Source: Gammaproteobacteria bacterium SCGC AG-212-F23
Lineage (GTDB): Bacteria; Pseudomonadota; Gammaproteobacteria; DSM-16500
Assembly (NCBI GenBank): GCA_001644445.1
Contig: LSTE01000060.1
Span: 1-50,418 of the forward strand
Direction of reading: 5' to 3'
Length of the DNA: 50,418 nucleotides
Shown here: positions 7,951-18,200 of the stretch, one piece after another
Position numbering within the stretch: the first letter of the stretch is position 1
How the letters are laid out: each line of letters opens with the position of its first letter
Position numbers and translations under genes: made by a program
The notes under the pieces: generated by a model
What the model was told of the DNA's origin: nothing
Seen by the model: only the letters and a program-made list of their open reading frames with translations
The model's database searches: none

Positions 7951-8826
7951 ATGGATAAATTAGCTGAAAATATAACAAACACTTTCGGCGCAAAAGGCGA
8001 GCAATGGATTGCTGATTTGCCTGATATAATCGATAAACTCACAACTCATTGGCAGTTAACCCATCTTAATCCAGTTAATAATATGAGTTTTCATTTTGTT
8101 GCTAAAGCAACATTAAATAATAATCAAGCTGCTGTGTTGAAAATAGGCTGTGATGAAAAATCAGTTAAAGACGAAATGCTAGCACTACAGTATTTCAACG
8201 GAACTGCTTCGGTCAAGCTAATTGATTATCATGAAAAATATTACGCTTTATTATTACATCAAGCTATTCCAGGTATCACACTGAAATCATTTTATCCTGA
8301 GAAATTAGAATATGTTATAGAATGTTATGTGAATACCATGCAGAAACTCCATGAAAAACACTTGCCCAGTAGACATCCATTTCGTCACATAAGTGATTGG
8401 CTTAAGTCCATTGATAAAGTAACTTCTAAACTAATACCAGCACATCTTCTTGAAAAAGCGATTGCTACGAAAAATAAATTATTAGCAACTTCGAGTAAAC
8501 AAGTTTTATTACACGGCGATTTACATCATGATAATCTGTTACAAGATGGAAATACTTGGGTAACGATTGACCCTAAGGGTATAGTGGGCGAACCAGAATT
8601 TGAGATTGCTGCTTTTGATTTTATGTATATTAATGAACTTGCGAATAACCCTGATACTAAACAAATTTTTGCAAAAAGAATTAAAATGCTTGCTCATCAA
8701 GCCAATCTTGATGCAAGCCGAATTAAAGCATGGGTATTTGTGCGTCTAATTCTAATGGCCGCCTGGTGTATTGAAGATAATCATGATCCAAAATGGGTAA
8801 TTAAACTTGCAGAGGCAATAATATGA
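7951..8826 (+). CDS. APH(6)/hydroxyurea phosphotransferase-like kinase
   Basis: This belongs to the aminoglycoside 6-phosphotransferase-type kinases (StrB-like). LLHGDLHHDN at residues 186-195 carries the catalytic Asp190, and IDPKGIVGEPEFEIA at 206-220 carries the metal-binding Asp207 with the phrase typical of this subgroup. The 291 residues match the family. In environmental bacteria such proteins often act on unknown small molecules, so streptomycin resistance should not be assumed. It is divergent from pabB, with about 60 bases between the starts. Confidence 0.88.
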   Translation: MDKLAENITNTFGAKGEQWIADLPDIIDKLTTHWQLTHLNPVNNMSFHFVAKATLNNNQAAVLKIGCDEKSVKDEMLALQYFNGTASVKLIDYHEKYYALLLHQAIPGITLKSFYPEKLEYVIECYVNTMQKLHEKHLPSRHPFRHISDWLKSIDKVTSKLIPAHLLEKAIATKNKLLATSSKQVLLHGDLHHDNLLQDGNTWVTIDPKGIVGEPEFEIAAFDFMYINELANNPDTKQIFAKRIKMLAHQANLDASRIKAWVFVRLILMAAWCIEDNHDPKWVIKLAEAII

Positions 8827-8857
8827 TGAGGGTGCTTATATCAACCGTTAAAAAATA

Positions 8858-9781
8858 TCATTTCTGCGCAGTTTCTGTTTTTAAAATATCCGCTTCTTTA
8901 GTTTTATTATGTTTTAATACTTCAAATAAATTTTCATAGACATTGTTAGCACTCCATACATACCATCCGGAAACAGATTTGGAGTCTTCAACGGCATGGA
9001 TTTCTTCTAGTAAATATTTTTGTTTTTCTGCATTGGTTGTTTTTTTAAGATAATGATAATTGGCAGCCTCAATGAATGCATGTACTTTAAATGGCGGTTT
9101 ATCATTAAATTTCCCGACTAAAGAATTTAAAGAAGAATTAATCGTTTTATAAGGTTCGGCAGAATATTTTTGATAAGGCCAATAGTGCGATGGATAAACC
9201 ATAGGGTTCACACCATCAACACTGTCAGCAAACATATTAATATCTTGACCAATATGCATAGAAGGATAATAACTTACTTCACCAAAAATATCGATCTCCA
9301 TTAGTGCATGTTCAGCATTGATTTTTGATTTAAACCATTTGATAATTTCATAAACGTCTTTAGCATGTTGTGGATTCGCGGGTTCTTTAGAAGAATAGCG
9401 AATATAGTCAAGTTGTATAACATCGGCTCCTGCTTTAATAGCATCGTTAGCTAATTTAAATTTTTCTTCCCAATGTTCTTTTGAATGAATTTGTTTTGCA
9501 TTACCGCCATCTGAAAAAACAACAATACGCACAACACGCTTAATCCCTGCTGCTTTGACTTTAGCCATAGCAGGCGCATAGCGTGAACTATAATATTCGT
9601 GATCAATGACAAATGTATTGATACCGGTAGTTTTAGCTTCACGTAATAAATAATCTAGTTTCTCAGGTTTCTCTAAGGTATACTGGGTGAGGTAAATGCC
9701 TTTGTCCCACGCTGTTGCAGATGAGACAGATCCTAAAAACACGAACAAAAGTGCCATAAACTTAAACCATAATTCGCGCAT
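8858..9781 (-). CDS. Exported DUF4015 (glycoside hydrolase-like) protein
   Basis: After a signal peptide (residues about 1-24, ending SSATA) comes a TIM-barrel-like domain of the DUF4015 type: GIYLTQYTL at the first strand, INTFVIDHEYYS, GADVIQLDYIRYS, MEIDIFGEVSYY, VDGVNPMVYPSHYW and VSGWYVWSANNVYE near the end. The pattern of Asp and Tyr after strands is like retaining glycosidases, but substrate and activity are not established for the family. The ATG at 9781 is chosen because it opens the signal peptide and follows AAGGAAG. The product is probably periplasmic or secreted. Confidence 0.85.
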   Translation of the reverse strand: MRELWFKFMALLFVFLGSVSSATAWDKGIYLTQYTLEKPEKLDYLLREAKTTGINTFVIDHEYYSSRYAPAMAKVKAAGIKRVVRIVVFSDGGNAKQIHSKEHWEEKFKLANDAIKAGADVIQLDYIRYSSKEPANPQHAKDVYEIIKWFKSKINAEHALMEIDIFGEVSYYPSMHIGQDINMFADSVDGVNPMVYPSHYWPYQKYSAEPYKTINSSLNSLVGKFNDKPPFKVHAFIEAANYHYLKKTTNAEKQKYLLEEIHAVEDSKSVSGWYVWSANNVYENLFEVLKHNKTKEADILKTETAQK

Positions 9782-9940
9782 ATCGGCTTCCTTATTGGTT
9801 GTCCATTTATAACTACAGTTTAACACAAATAGCGAAGAAAATCGTTTGAAACAAATTTTATAGAATCAGTAGGTTAGAGGTATAGGTAGTGCAAACAGAT
9901 GTTTGTTTGATTTCGCGATAATTTATTGATCTTTTGAAAC

Positions 9941-9969
9941 TTGATTACAAATGCAACATATGTGATAAT
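9941..9969 (+). promoter_or_regulatory. Sigma-70-type promoter for the PAS-LuxR gene
   Basis: TTGATT (9941-9946), a 17-base spacer and GATAAT (9964-9969) lie upstream of the regulator. The start of transcription would be near 9976, giving a leader of about 26 bases. The leader contains the partly symmetric CTATAGATCCATAG. Confidence 0.6.
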
Positions 9970-10001
9970 ATTGCCCTATAGATCCATAGGGGATTTATTT
10001 T

Positions 10002-10664
10002 ATGAGCTTATTTTTATACGATAAAGTTGCAGTTTTAGGTTCTAGTGAAATTTTACAACTAAATAATATTGATTTTCAAAAGTTACCTTACCATCTTTAT
10101 ATAAAAAATAAAAAAGGAACTATTCTTGATTGCAATTCTTATCAAGCACAGAGCTTAGGATTTAAAAAAAGTGAAGATATCATTGGAAGTACTGGATTTG
10201 ATTGGCTTGATGCAGATGATGCTAAGGAAATTGAAGAAAACGATAATAATGTTATTGTAACTAAAACAAAAAAAGTTGTTTATGAAAATTCAAGAACAGA
10301 ATCTAAAAAATATTTTTGTGCAATCAGTTTTAAGTTTCCTCTTGTAAATAAATTAGGAACATCCATAGGTGTATATGGAGTTTCATTCGTTCTTCCAAAA
10401 AAATTTTTTAGAGATTCACTTTATGGCTTAACTGAGCGTCAAAAAGATTGTCTCTATTATTTAGCAAAAGGGATGTCCTATAAACAAATTGGAAAGAAAA
10501 TAAAACTTTCACCACGCACCGTTGAAAATTATCTCAATGCTGCCAAGAATAAACTATCCTGTTCAACACGCTCCGAATTAATTGACAAGCTCTGGGAAAG
10601 CAATTTTATTTTAAATCGTTTACAAGATCACCTATTTGGTAACGATTTATCAACCGATTCTTAG
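10002..10664 (+). CDS. PAS-LuxR family transcription regulator
   Basis: Residues about 22-132 look like a PAS sensor domain (YIKNKKGTILDCNSYQAQ... GFDWLDADDA... GVSFVLPK). Residues 141-200 are a LuxR-type helix-turn-helix: LTERQKDCLYYLAKGMSYKQIGKKI followed by the recognition helix in LSPRTVENYLNAAKNKL. There is no receiver domain or phospho-acceptor, so a ligand or redox signal is more likely. Similar stand-alone PAS-LuxR regulators are numerous in Legionella and Coxiella relatives. The gene ends 15 bases inside the end of the convergent giant gene, a tail-to-tail overlap. It may control the neighbouring effector candidates, but there is no direct evidence. Confidence 0.88.
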   Translation: MSLFLYDKVAVLGSSEILQLNNIDFQKLPYHLYIKNKKGTILDCNSYQAQSLGFKKSEDIIGSTGFDWLDADDAKEIEENDNNVIVTKTKKVVYENSRTESKKYFCAISFKFPLVNKLGTSIGVYGVSFVLPKKFFRDSLYGLTERQKDCLYYLAKGMSYKQIGKKIKLSPRTVENYLNAAKNKLSCSTRSELIDKLWESNFILNRLQDHLFGNDLSTDS

Positions 10665-13600
10665 TTCAGCAGACGCTCTGCAAAGTAAAGGGTAGTCATC
10701 AAAATTAGGACTAAGTGAATCTTCATTATTTAATGTTCTATGTTTTATTAATTCCAAGCCTAAATGAACTGCCCAAATTCCACAACTCCAGCCATCTTTT
10801 TGTAAGATGCGTGGCAAAGGCGAGTCCACAATGACCGCATTCGGGAAGGGTGCCGATATAAGATGAGTACGCTCTGTAGCAGTAGGATCAGTTTCAGATT
10901 TTGGAGCTGAAAAAGTATATTGAGTTTGAGTTAATAAAACATTTTTAAACGCATTCGGTAATTGTCTATTAGGATTTAAGGAGTCTAATAAATAAATTTT
11001 TTCAGCACTCGTTGTACTAGCAGGAAGAATAACTAATGCTACCCAATGTGATCCGCCTATTGCGGAAGTATTATTAGATTTTCTTGCAGATTCAGAAACT
11101 CCGGATGTATTTAAAATTCCTATAATTGGCTTACGCAAACTTCCCCCATCTTTCTGGATAAAACCAGTTGCCGATTTGGAATCTTTTGCCTCATAACCAT
11201 TAATTTGTAAAACCAAATCAATTGCGGCCCTTTTTGCTACACGCTCATCTGGGCTAAAGATATTATCAGTAGAACCCATTTCTGGAGAAATAATATGGGC
11301 CAAATTATTCAATTTAGATTCTAGAGTGGCTTGAATTTGCTCGCTTGTTGCCAATCGATGAACATCATTTGTCAGATTATTTTTAATTGAAAAAATACTA
11401 AAACTTCCTATTGATGCTGGTTTATCAGAAGAGGGTGGCATCAATAAAAGAGGCAACGAACTTGATAATGAAATTCCTTCTTTATTTAGTTGGTTTTGAA
11501 CTCCAAAGAAAACCATCCTTTGTTGAGCTTCACTTAAATTTGACATAATGACAGATTGTAACGCTTTTAATACAGTAGTTTGTAATTTATTTTGTTCTTC
11601 TAATTGTTTTTCCATAGACACTTTGTTAACAAGTTGATTTTCATCTACATAATTCTTATTATACCAATTAATTAAATTTTGAAACTCATTAACTACATTA
11701 TCAAAAATGCTTCTTTTTAAGATTGATGGAGTAATTGTAAATAATTTATCTATGGATATAATTAATTTATCATTTATGTGCGCTAATGTTTTTTCGATCA
11801 CTTCTATTACGGAAATATTAATCTTGCTATTGAATTTTATAAATAACAATAACTCCAATCTATGGCGTATAAATTGATCTTTATTGATAGGATCAAAGAA
11901 ATAATTTAATTCCGGAATCAACCTACAATTATCTTCTCCATAAGCCAATATTAATGCGTATTTAATTATATAAAACGAGTGTGAATAATGAATTAAACTT
12001 TTTGATAAAGCGCTTTGTTCATTACTTGAGACTTCTTTAGACAAAATCTCATAAAATTGAGTTAATAATTCATCTCTTTTTAGTTTTATATCTTGTAGAA
12101 TACCAGATTCATTATTTAATAAATTTTTTTCTTCTCCTTTTGCAGCTTTCAAATCAGACATTTTTTCTCTGATACCGGGTATATTACTACAACTAGGTAT
12201 GTAAGCTTTAGTCATCCAGACATTCTCATTCCAAGCATCTTGTTTATGTTGTTCAACTGTAACCCAAGAATAATTGTTCCCTACACTAAAACTTCCTCCA
12301 ACCCACCACCACCAAAGTGCTTCATTACCTTTATACATATTGAATTCAAAGGGTAAACTTAAAATAGAAATTCCTTCTTTCTGATTATTTTTAACAAAAT
12401 TAGCTTGTATGCTAAAAGTATATTTGTTGTTATCTTTTTTAGTGTTGTTATTGTCTTTTGCAATGCTTTTATCATCTTTTTTAATCGAATATTCAAATTG
12501 CACTTTACCAATTTGCAACCACTGAGCAGTTTGGATGGATTTTAATACCTTGAATTGATAATTTTTAGGTAAGGGTAAAATTAAAGTATAGCCATCTGTC
12601 TTTGTTGATTCATTAGGTGCTGCGAAAGCATAAAAATAATGGTTTTGTAAATTGATGGAATCATAGAATTGAAAATTAGCATTTAATAACCTGTTGTTGC
12701 CTAATTTGGCTTTTTCAAGCTGCTCTTTTGGCCCTTGAAGATAATCATGTACGAAGTTATCTACGGATTTTTTTCTATCAGTAAGATATGTTTTTCTATG
12801 AGAATCCACATGAACGCCCGCAGTAGCGGCTGTAAAGTAAGATTGAACAACTTCAGAATTACCGTGTGTTACCCAAAAATTGGGGTGATTATTCGAAACA
12901 TGTCCAGACCACCAAGTTGAATTTGCTACTAAATCAAAATTAACCCCTTGAGATTCAAATTCAGCGATTAATTTTTTATCAAAAATATCAACACTATTAT
13001 CGCCCTTAATAAATTCGTCATATAACTCTTTATTTTTATCAGCTTCTGCTTTTTTAACATATTTTTTAACTTCTTCTAAAAATATTCTTCCAAAATTTAA
13101 ATGATTTTCTATTAATTTTGTAATAATTGTTTTATTATGTAAGTTATTAGAAAGCTGTTGGATACCTTTACTTTTTTCTAAAATGGATTCTAATATTTGA
13201 ACCTCAGATTTTGAAATTTTATTTAGTGCTTTGGTATCTTTTTGATATTTATCGGTAATTAATTTTGAAAATGCCATGATTTGCCATGCGAAAACTGCAG
13301 GATTAACCATGCCCTCTAATTTCATTTCTCTAAACTGTTCAGTAATATAACTTTTAAATGATCTAATATTAAAATCCACACATAATGGATTTTCATGATC
13401 ATCTTCATAATCTTTAAGAGTGCTTTCTATTGGATTAACATCTCCAATAAGAGCAGCATCATTGCCATGTCGATTGCAAATATCATTTTGAAATTTATTA
13501 AATAAACTAATAAATTCGGAAGTAGGAAGCGTATGGGGTCCTGTTGTTAATGCAATATATTCAGATATCTCTCCTAATCTTCTTGATCTAATATCATTGC

Positions 13601-14891
13601 GTTGTTTGTTTGCAATACTGACCAATTTATTAAGTATAGTATCTAACTTTTGTCTGTTTTCAATCTGATTCTCTGAAGTGGTTTTATCAATTTTTCTTAA
13701 TATATCGACAATGTTACTTTGGTTTTCTTGGTTGTCCGCAAAACCAGAAATTATTTTTTTGGATAAATCATCATGGATAAAATCCAAATGCTCATGAATA
13801 CCTTTAGCTATATTAATCAAAATTTCTAAAAACGCTTTATCTCTTTCAGCCTGTTCATCCCCCGAATCATCATCCATAAATAGACTAACGCAACTAAATA
13901 TAGCCATTGGTATTCCAACCATAGGAGTAAATGCAGACATACTAAAAACTGTCATGGTAGAAAGCAGGCTAATATTCGTACTAATTTGTACAGCTGCACA
14001 TGCGATAGCCCCTAATTTTACTACATCTTTATTTCCAGTCATTCTACCCAATTCAGCCGCAAACCCACAAAGATCCATCATACCTTTTGCATCTTGCATT
14101 TTTTGCTCTTGAATAAGTTTTTTATCCTCTCTCTTTTTTTGTATTTCCAAATAATCACAAACTTTAGTTAATTTTATTTGCGTTTCTGAGTCATTTTCTA
14201 AAACTTGTTTTAATTTGCCATTGATAGTGATATTAAATTTTTTTAATCTTTTATCAATTTGATCGATAGAAATTTTTTGGCCATTTGATGTTTTTTGAAT
14301 TTTATCTAATAACTCATGACAGGTTGTTTGTCCTTTAAGTAATAAATCATTATTATTTTTTAGATGGCTCAAAAATTTTGAATGCCGTTCTGAATGTTCT
14401 CTTAACACTTTTAAGCCAAGATCTATATTGTTAGCACTTGATAATTTTGTTCTTAATTCTGCTTCTTTTTTTGTATAATCTAAGGCATGTTGATGAGCTC
14501 CCCATAAATAATTTGAAGTCACTCTATTTACGAAAATTTCGAAGGCAATATTGTCTTCTAACTTTATATTTTTATTATTTATTACTCTAAATTTTTGAAT
14601 ATTGTTTTGTAAAGTGACAACAACATTTGTTCTCAATGATTCTATATCTGACTTCTCTTTCCAAATTTTATAATTATTGATATAATCAAATACTCCAGAT
14701 AACTGAGGGCTTGGTTGCAGTTTCAATAGCTGCCCCACATGATCAAAATTATTACTTCTTGCTTCTGCCTCCACTAAATTATCTAGATTTTTTACAAAAA
14801 TTTTATCTTGATTGAGTGTACTGACAAATTCGTTAAAATATCGATCTGCTTGCGTATAAACTTCTTTTGTTAATTCTTCAGTTGATTTCAT
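10650..14891 (-). CDS. 1413-residue effector candidate with C-terminal C48/Ulp1-like cysteine protease
   Basis: The C-terminal 140 residues carry the full C48 (Ulp1/SENP) signature: His1282 in GGSHWVALVIL, Asp1303 in IYLLDSLNP, Gln1364 and Cys1370 in LQKDGWSCGIWAV. Such domains cleave ubiquitin, SUMO or related modifiers, and in intracellular bacteria are typical of host-directed effectors. No signal peptide is seen. Residues about 130-270 and 345-430 are long charged helices flanking a hydrophobic stretch at 275-338, an arrangement reminiscent of alpha-helical pore-forming toxins. Residues 600-950 are Trp/Tyr-rich and probably beta-structured, and I do not recognise them. AGGAG precedes the ATG. 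The gene is divergent from the MACPF-OTU gene. Confidence 0.85.
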   Translation of the reverse strand: MKSTEELTKEVYTQADRYFNEFVSTLNQDKIFVKNLDNLVEAEARSNNFDHVGQLLKLQPSPQLSGVFDYINNYKIWKEKSDIESLRTNVVVTLQNNIQKFRVINNKNIKLEDNIAFEIFVNRVTSNYLWGAHQHALDYTKKEAELRTKLSSANNIDLGLKVLREHSERHSKFLSHLKNNNDLLLKGQTTCHELLDKIQKTSNGQKISIDQIDKRLKKFNITINGKLKQVLENDSETQIKLTKVCDYLEIQKKREDKKLIQEQKMQDAKGMMDLCGFAAELGRMTGNKDVVKLGAIACAAVQISTNISLLSTMTVFSMSAFTPMVGIPMAIFSCVSLFMDDDSGDEQAERDKAFLEILINIAKGIHEHLDFIHDDLSKKIISGFADNQENQSNIVDILRKIDKTTSENQIENRQKLDTILNKLVSIANKQRNDIRSRRLGEISEYIALTTGPHTLPTSEFISLFNKFQNDICNRHGNDAALIGDVNPIESTLKDYEDDHENPLCVDFNIRSFKSYITEQFREMKLEGMVNPAVFAWQIMAFSKLITDKYQKDTKALNKISKSEVQILESILEKSKGIQQLSNNLHNKTIITKLIENHLNFGRIFLEEVKKYVKKAEADKNKELYDEFIKGDNSVDIFDKKLIAEFESQGVNFDLVANSTWWSGHVSNNHPNFWVTHGNSEVVQSYFTAATAGVHVDSHRKTYLTDRKKSVDNFVHDYLQGPKEQLEKAKLGNNRLLNANFQFYDSINLQNHYFYAFAAPNESTKTDGYTLILPLPKNYQFKVLKSIQTAQWLQIGKVQFEYSIKKDDKSIAKDNNNTKKDNNKYTFSIQANFVKNNQKEGISILSLPFEFNMYKGNEALWWWWVGGSFSVGNNYSWVTVEQHKQDAWNENVWMTKAYIPSCSNIPGIREKMSDLKAAKGEEKNLLNNESGILQDIKLKRDELLTQFYEILSKEVSSNEQSALSKSLIHYSHSFYIIKYALILAYGEDNCRLIPELNYFFDPINKDQFIRHRLELLLFIKFNSKINISVIEVIEKTLAHINDKLIISIDKLFTITPSILKRSIFDNVVNEFQNLINWYNKNYVDENQLVNKVSMEKQLEEQNKLQTTVLKALQSVIMSNLSEAQQRMVFFGVQNQLNKEGISLSSSLPLLLMPPSSDKPASIGSFSIFSIKNNLTNDVHRLATSEQIQATLESKLNNLAHIISPEMGSTDNIFSPDERVAKRAAIDLVLQINGYEAKDSKSATGFIQKDGGSLRKPIIGILNTSGVSESARKSNNTSAIGGSHWVALVILPASTTSAEKIYLLDSLNPNRQLPNAFKNVLLTQTQYTFSAPKSETDPTATERTHLISAPFPNAVIVDSPLPRILQKDGWSCGIWAVHLGLELIKHRTLNNEDSLSPNFDDYPLLCRASAELRIG

Positions 14892-14929
14892 ATAATCTCC
14901 TAATTTTTTTCACATATATTATGATGTTG

Positions 14930-14960
14930 AGCAAGATAGCCGTTATATGGCTATCTTGCT
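14930..14960. promoter_or_regulatory. Perfect 12-bp inverted repeat in the leader of the C48 effector gene
   Basis: AGCAAGATAGCC (14930-14941) pairs with GGCTATCTTGCT (14949-14960) around a 7-base loop. It lies about 40 bases before the ATG of the minus-strand gene and is followed by no T-run. It may be a regulator binding site or an mRNA leader structure. Confidence 0.55.
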
Positions 14961-14995
14961 AGAGTAAAAATCCCCCTAGTAACCCCCGTATAATC

Positions 14996-15027
14996 TGAAT
15001 ATTGTTTTGTAAAGTGACAACAACATT
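14996..15027. repeat. 32-bp exact duplicate of a segment inside the C48 effector gene
   Basis: Bases 14996-15027 are identical to 14596-14627, exactly 400 bases away in the same orientation. The original copy encodes the NVVVTLQNNIQ segment (residues about 89-99) of the 1413-residue protein. Flanks on both sides diverge quickly, with only weak further likeness. It is either the last trace of a decayed partial duplication or a short ectopic copy. Confidence 0.85.
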
Positions 15028-15166
15028 CGATAATGCATTTTTTTAACTCTAATATCTGGATTTATTTTATCTTGACTTGTGTAACGAGTTTTAATATATT
15101 CATCCCCGTTTGTGAAAAGTTCGATAACTGAGAGCTTTAGAAAATTACGCAGAGCTGGATTGTTTG

Positions 15167-15187
15167 TAATTAATATTTTATTAATTA
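15167..15187. promoter_or_regulatory. AT-only palindrome ahead of the MACPF-OTU gene
   Basis: TAATTAATA (15167-15175) is mirrored by TATTAATTA (15179-15187) around TTT. It ends 18 bases before the ATG, just ahead of CGGAGAA, and so could overlap the promoter or act as an operator. AT-rich sequence makes chance symmetry more likely here. Confidence 0.3.
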
Positions 15188-15205
15188 AATCATACGGAGA
15201 ATAGC

Positions 15206-18200
15206 ATGCGAACTAGTTATCCCACTCAATCTAACATTAAACTTGGCGCCGGCATTAATACACTCACCGATGAACTAGCAGAACAAGCAGTATTAATTGG
15301 CCAAAATAATTCAAAAGATACAAATTCATCTAAATCTAGTACGGACAAACAACAAACAGGAACAGATCTGACTATTTCTATCCCCTTATCACAACTTCTT
15401 AATGTAAAACCGAAAGATACGACTACTGCAACAAGCGGAACCACAGATAGCAGCAAAACAGATTCAACAGGACAGAAAAATACTACTTCAAGCTCTTCTG
15501 CAGATACTACACAAACGGCAAAACCAAGCACAGCTCTTGTAGCTACAACATATCCTGCTAACAGTAGACGTATTACTTCACAAACCTATGTATTAACTTC
15601 ACTCTCAGAATTGCAAAGAAAATTCGATGCCAGCCTGAGTATTTCAGTGCCGCAAATCAATACAGGAATAAAACTCGATTTATCTAGCATACAAAAACAA
15701 AGCACCCAAGAATTATATTACGTATTAGAATTACGTTGTATTGAAAAAGCTGAATCATTAAATGCTCCATATGAATTATATGCCCCTTTGCAAAAACAAC
15801 TTGCAAAAGCGGATAATCCTGTCGCATTAAAAAGATTTTTTGATAAATACGGCGATTCATATGTAAATACTATTACTTATGGAAGATGGGCACTTGTTGT
15901 AATCCAATTTAAATTACTTAACAAAGAACATCAAAGCACTGTTTCAGCCAAATTATCAGCGACAGGAAAAGTCGATGTAGATGCGAGTATATCAAATACA
16001 CTTTCTAAAAGATTCCAAGGAGAGGAATACACCGTTAAGGTATTTAGCGGTGGTTTAGATTATACTGCGCCTGGTATTCTTTCCCCTATAAGTGAAATTG
16101 ATAAATTAGTGCAAAAATTTAGCGTACAAGACCAAAAATCTGATCCCGCTATTATCGATATCAATTCCACTCCCTACCAAATGGCAATCAATGAGGAACC
16201 TAATATTGCCGATGAGACCAAAACAGCCAATGATCAAATCAAGGCTGCAGAAACCAAGTTAACTGATGCCAGCACTAAAAAAATGACAGCAGAAGATGCA
16301 AAAACAGCAGCTGACCAAAAAGCAGAAGAAGCAAAAGTAGACCTTGATTTGAGTGAAGCTAAGGATGTCACAAAAAAACTCGCTTCCCAGAAAGCAGATA
16401 TTGCTGCTCGCTATGCAAGAATGGATCTCGATAAAAAAACCGCACTCGAAGCAAAAGCTCAGAAAGATTATGATGCAAAAATAACTGCTATGGCAACACT
16501 TAAACAACAAGCGCAGGCAGCGCAATTAAAAGCCATTCAAAATGCAGCAAAATTAAATAATCTTACTACTGTAGCAAAAAATCTTCTATTCATTGTTCAT
16601 CGGACTCGACAATCTATACGCGTATATTTACATGCATTAAATTATACTAAAATTGATAGAACAATCTTTAAAGTAGATAAAGGAGACCTAACTTCTGTCC
16701 AAGAAAATATCAGGAATATACAAACTTTGCTGAAAACCGAGGCTGAGAAATCTGATTCACCAGAAATTACTAAAAATATTTCTGCCGAAATAAACGCTAT
16801 ACAAAACCCCGTCCAACAAGACCTTGGTGCAGCCTTACAAAATCTCAAATCAGTACGACAAGCATTACAAAGACAACAAACTATAGTGACAAATAATAAA
16901 TCTATAAAAATTTCTTGGGAAAAATTAATAGTAAATGAGAAAAAATTAGAAGCACTGCAAATTTTAGAAAACATTGTTGCCCCATTACTAAAGTCAGATA
17001 AACAACTTGAAGACATATCTCATACCCTGCAAACAAAATGGGACGATTTATGGGCCGTGGAACAAACTGCTTTGCAAATAAAGCAACTAATTAAAAAACT
17101 TAGCAAGATAAATAGCAATTTCCCTGATTATTTGACAATCCCTTTAATGCGAGTTCCTTTTTCAAACATTACTCACACCAAACATAAAAAAGGAGAATAT
17201 CATTTTCATTTAGATCCACCCGATAAAAGCGACTATTTAAAACTGTATGTAGTGGACAAAGCAGGAAATCTGATTGGCCTACCCATATCAGAACTAGAAT
17301 TAAAACAAAGATTGCCTGTCATCCCTAAAGAGTTTCAAAAAGGTGAAGCTGTTGTAGATGACAAAGCCTTTGATAGTAAAGTGACATGTTTCCTAACAAT
17401 GAAACAGGGCGAAAATGAAAGTAGTCAGATTCCTATTGTTCAAAAACTTGAAAGTTTATATTTAAAACCTTCTGCCGATAATACTCAAGCATATAACGTG
17501 GATATATATGTTCACTTTGATGTGTCTAAACCTGCAAATGATCTTACTCCAAGCGTTACAGAAATTGATAGGGTTCTCGAAACAACTGAAGCTTCTTTTT
17601 TAACAGAACAAATGGTTCTAGCAAATTCAAAGACGTATCCGGCAACTTGTCAAATACCAGGCAAGAATACTTCTTATATAGAAGTAGACGCTCCCTCGGA
17701 TGGCGCTTGTTTGTTTTATTCAGTCGCACTGAGTGCTCTTTTACAAGCTCGTTATGACGAAAAAAATAATAATCCTAAAGGTGCATTTCAAAAATGTTAT
17801 AACGATTTATTTGCAAGCAGTGATCTGGTGCCTCCAGATAGTGCCCCGTTGCTTGCTGCATTAAATGGATATAAAGGAGATACTGAATGGGCTTCTTTAC
17901 ATTTAAAAGATCTTGTTAACAATTATTTTAGAGTAAAAATATCTAAACAGATTGAAGCTAATAGAGCTGTCTTTGAACCTGCAATAGATGTTGAATGTGA
18001 TTTTCCTACCTATGTTAAAAAAATATTAGAACCTTCTTTTCCCGGTAGTGAACACGAAATTGTTGCGATGGCGAATATATTGGGGAAAGAAATTTTGGCC
18101 TACCGATATTTACCTGATAATAAACTAGAACAAAGTAAACTGTCCTATGGACAGAAAAAAGGTGAACCTATTTACTTAATTCATTCAGGGATTAAAGGAA

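Larger units (their letters stand above)
14892..15205. other. Shared 314-bp control region between two divergent effector candidates
   Basis: This region separates the starts of the C48 protein (minus) and the MACPF-OTU protein (plus). From left to right it holds the minus-strand ribosome site AGGAG, a perfect 12-bp hairpin (14930-14960), a C-rich stretch, a 32-base copy of coding sequence from the neighbouring gene (14996-15027), and an AT palindrome (15167-15187) just before the plus-strand ribosome site. On the minus strand a frame without ATG near its start stays open for about 75 codons, ending at 14976, and reads like protein. It may be a decayed gene fragment. Confidence 0.6.

Noticed and set aside
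7890-8042. Longer N-terminus for PabB
   Set aside because: The extra 51 residues overlap the divergent phosphotransferase gene and are unlike the family N-terminus.
12735-12920. 61-codon frame on the plus strand inside the C48 giant gene
   Set aside because: It lies wholly inside a well-supported gene on the other strand and has no motif.
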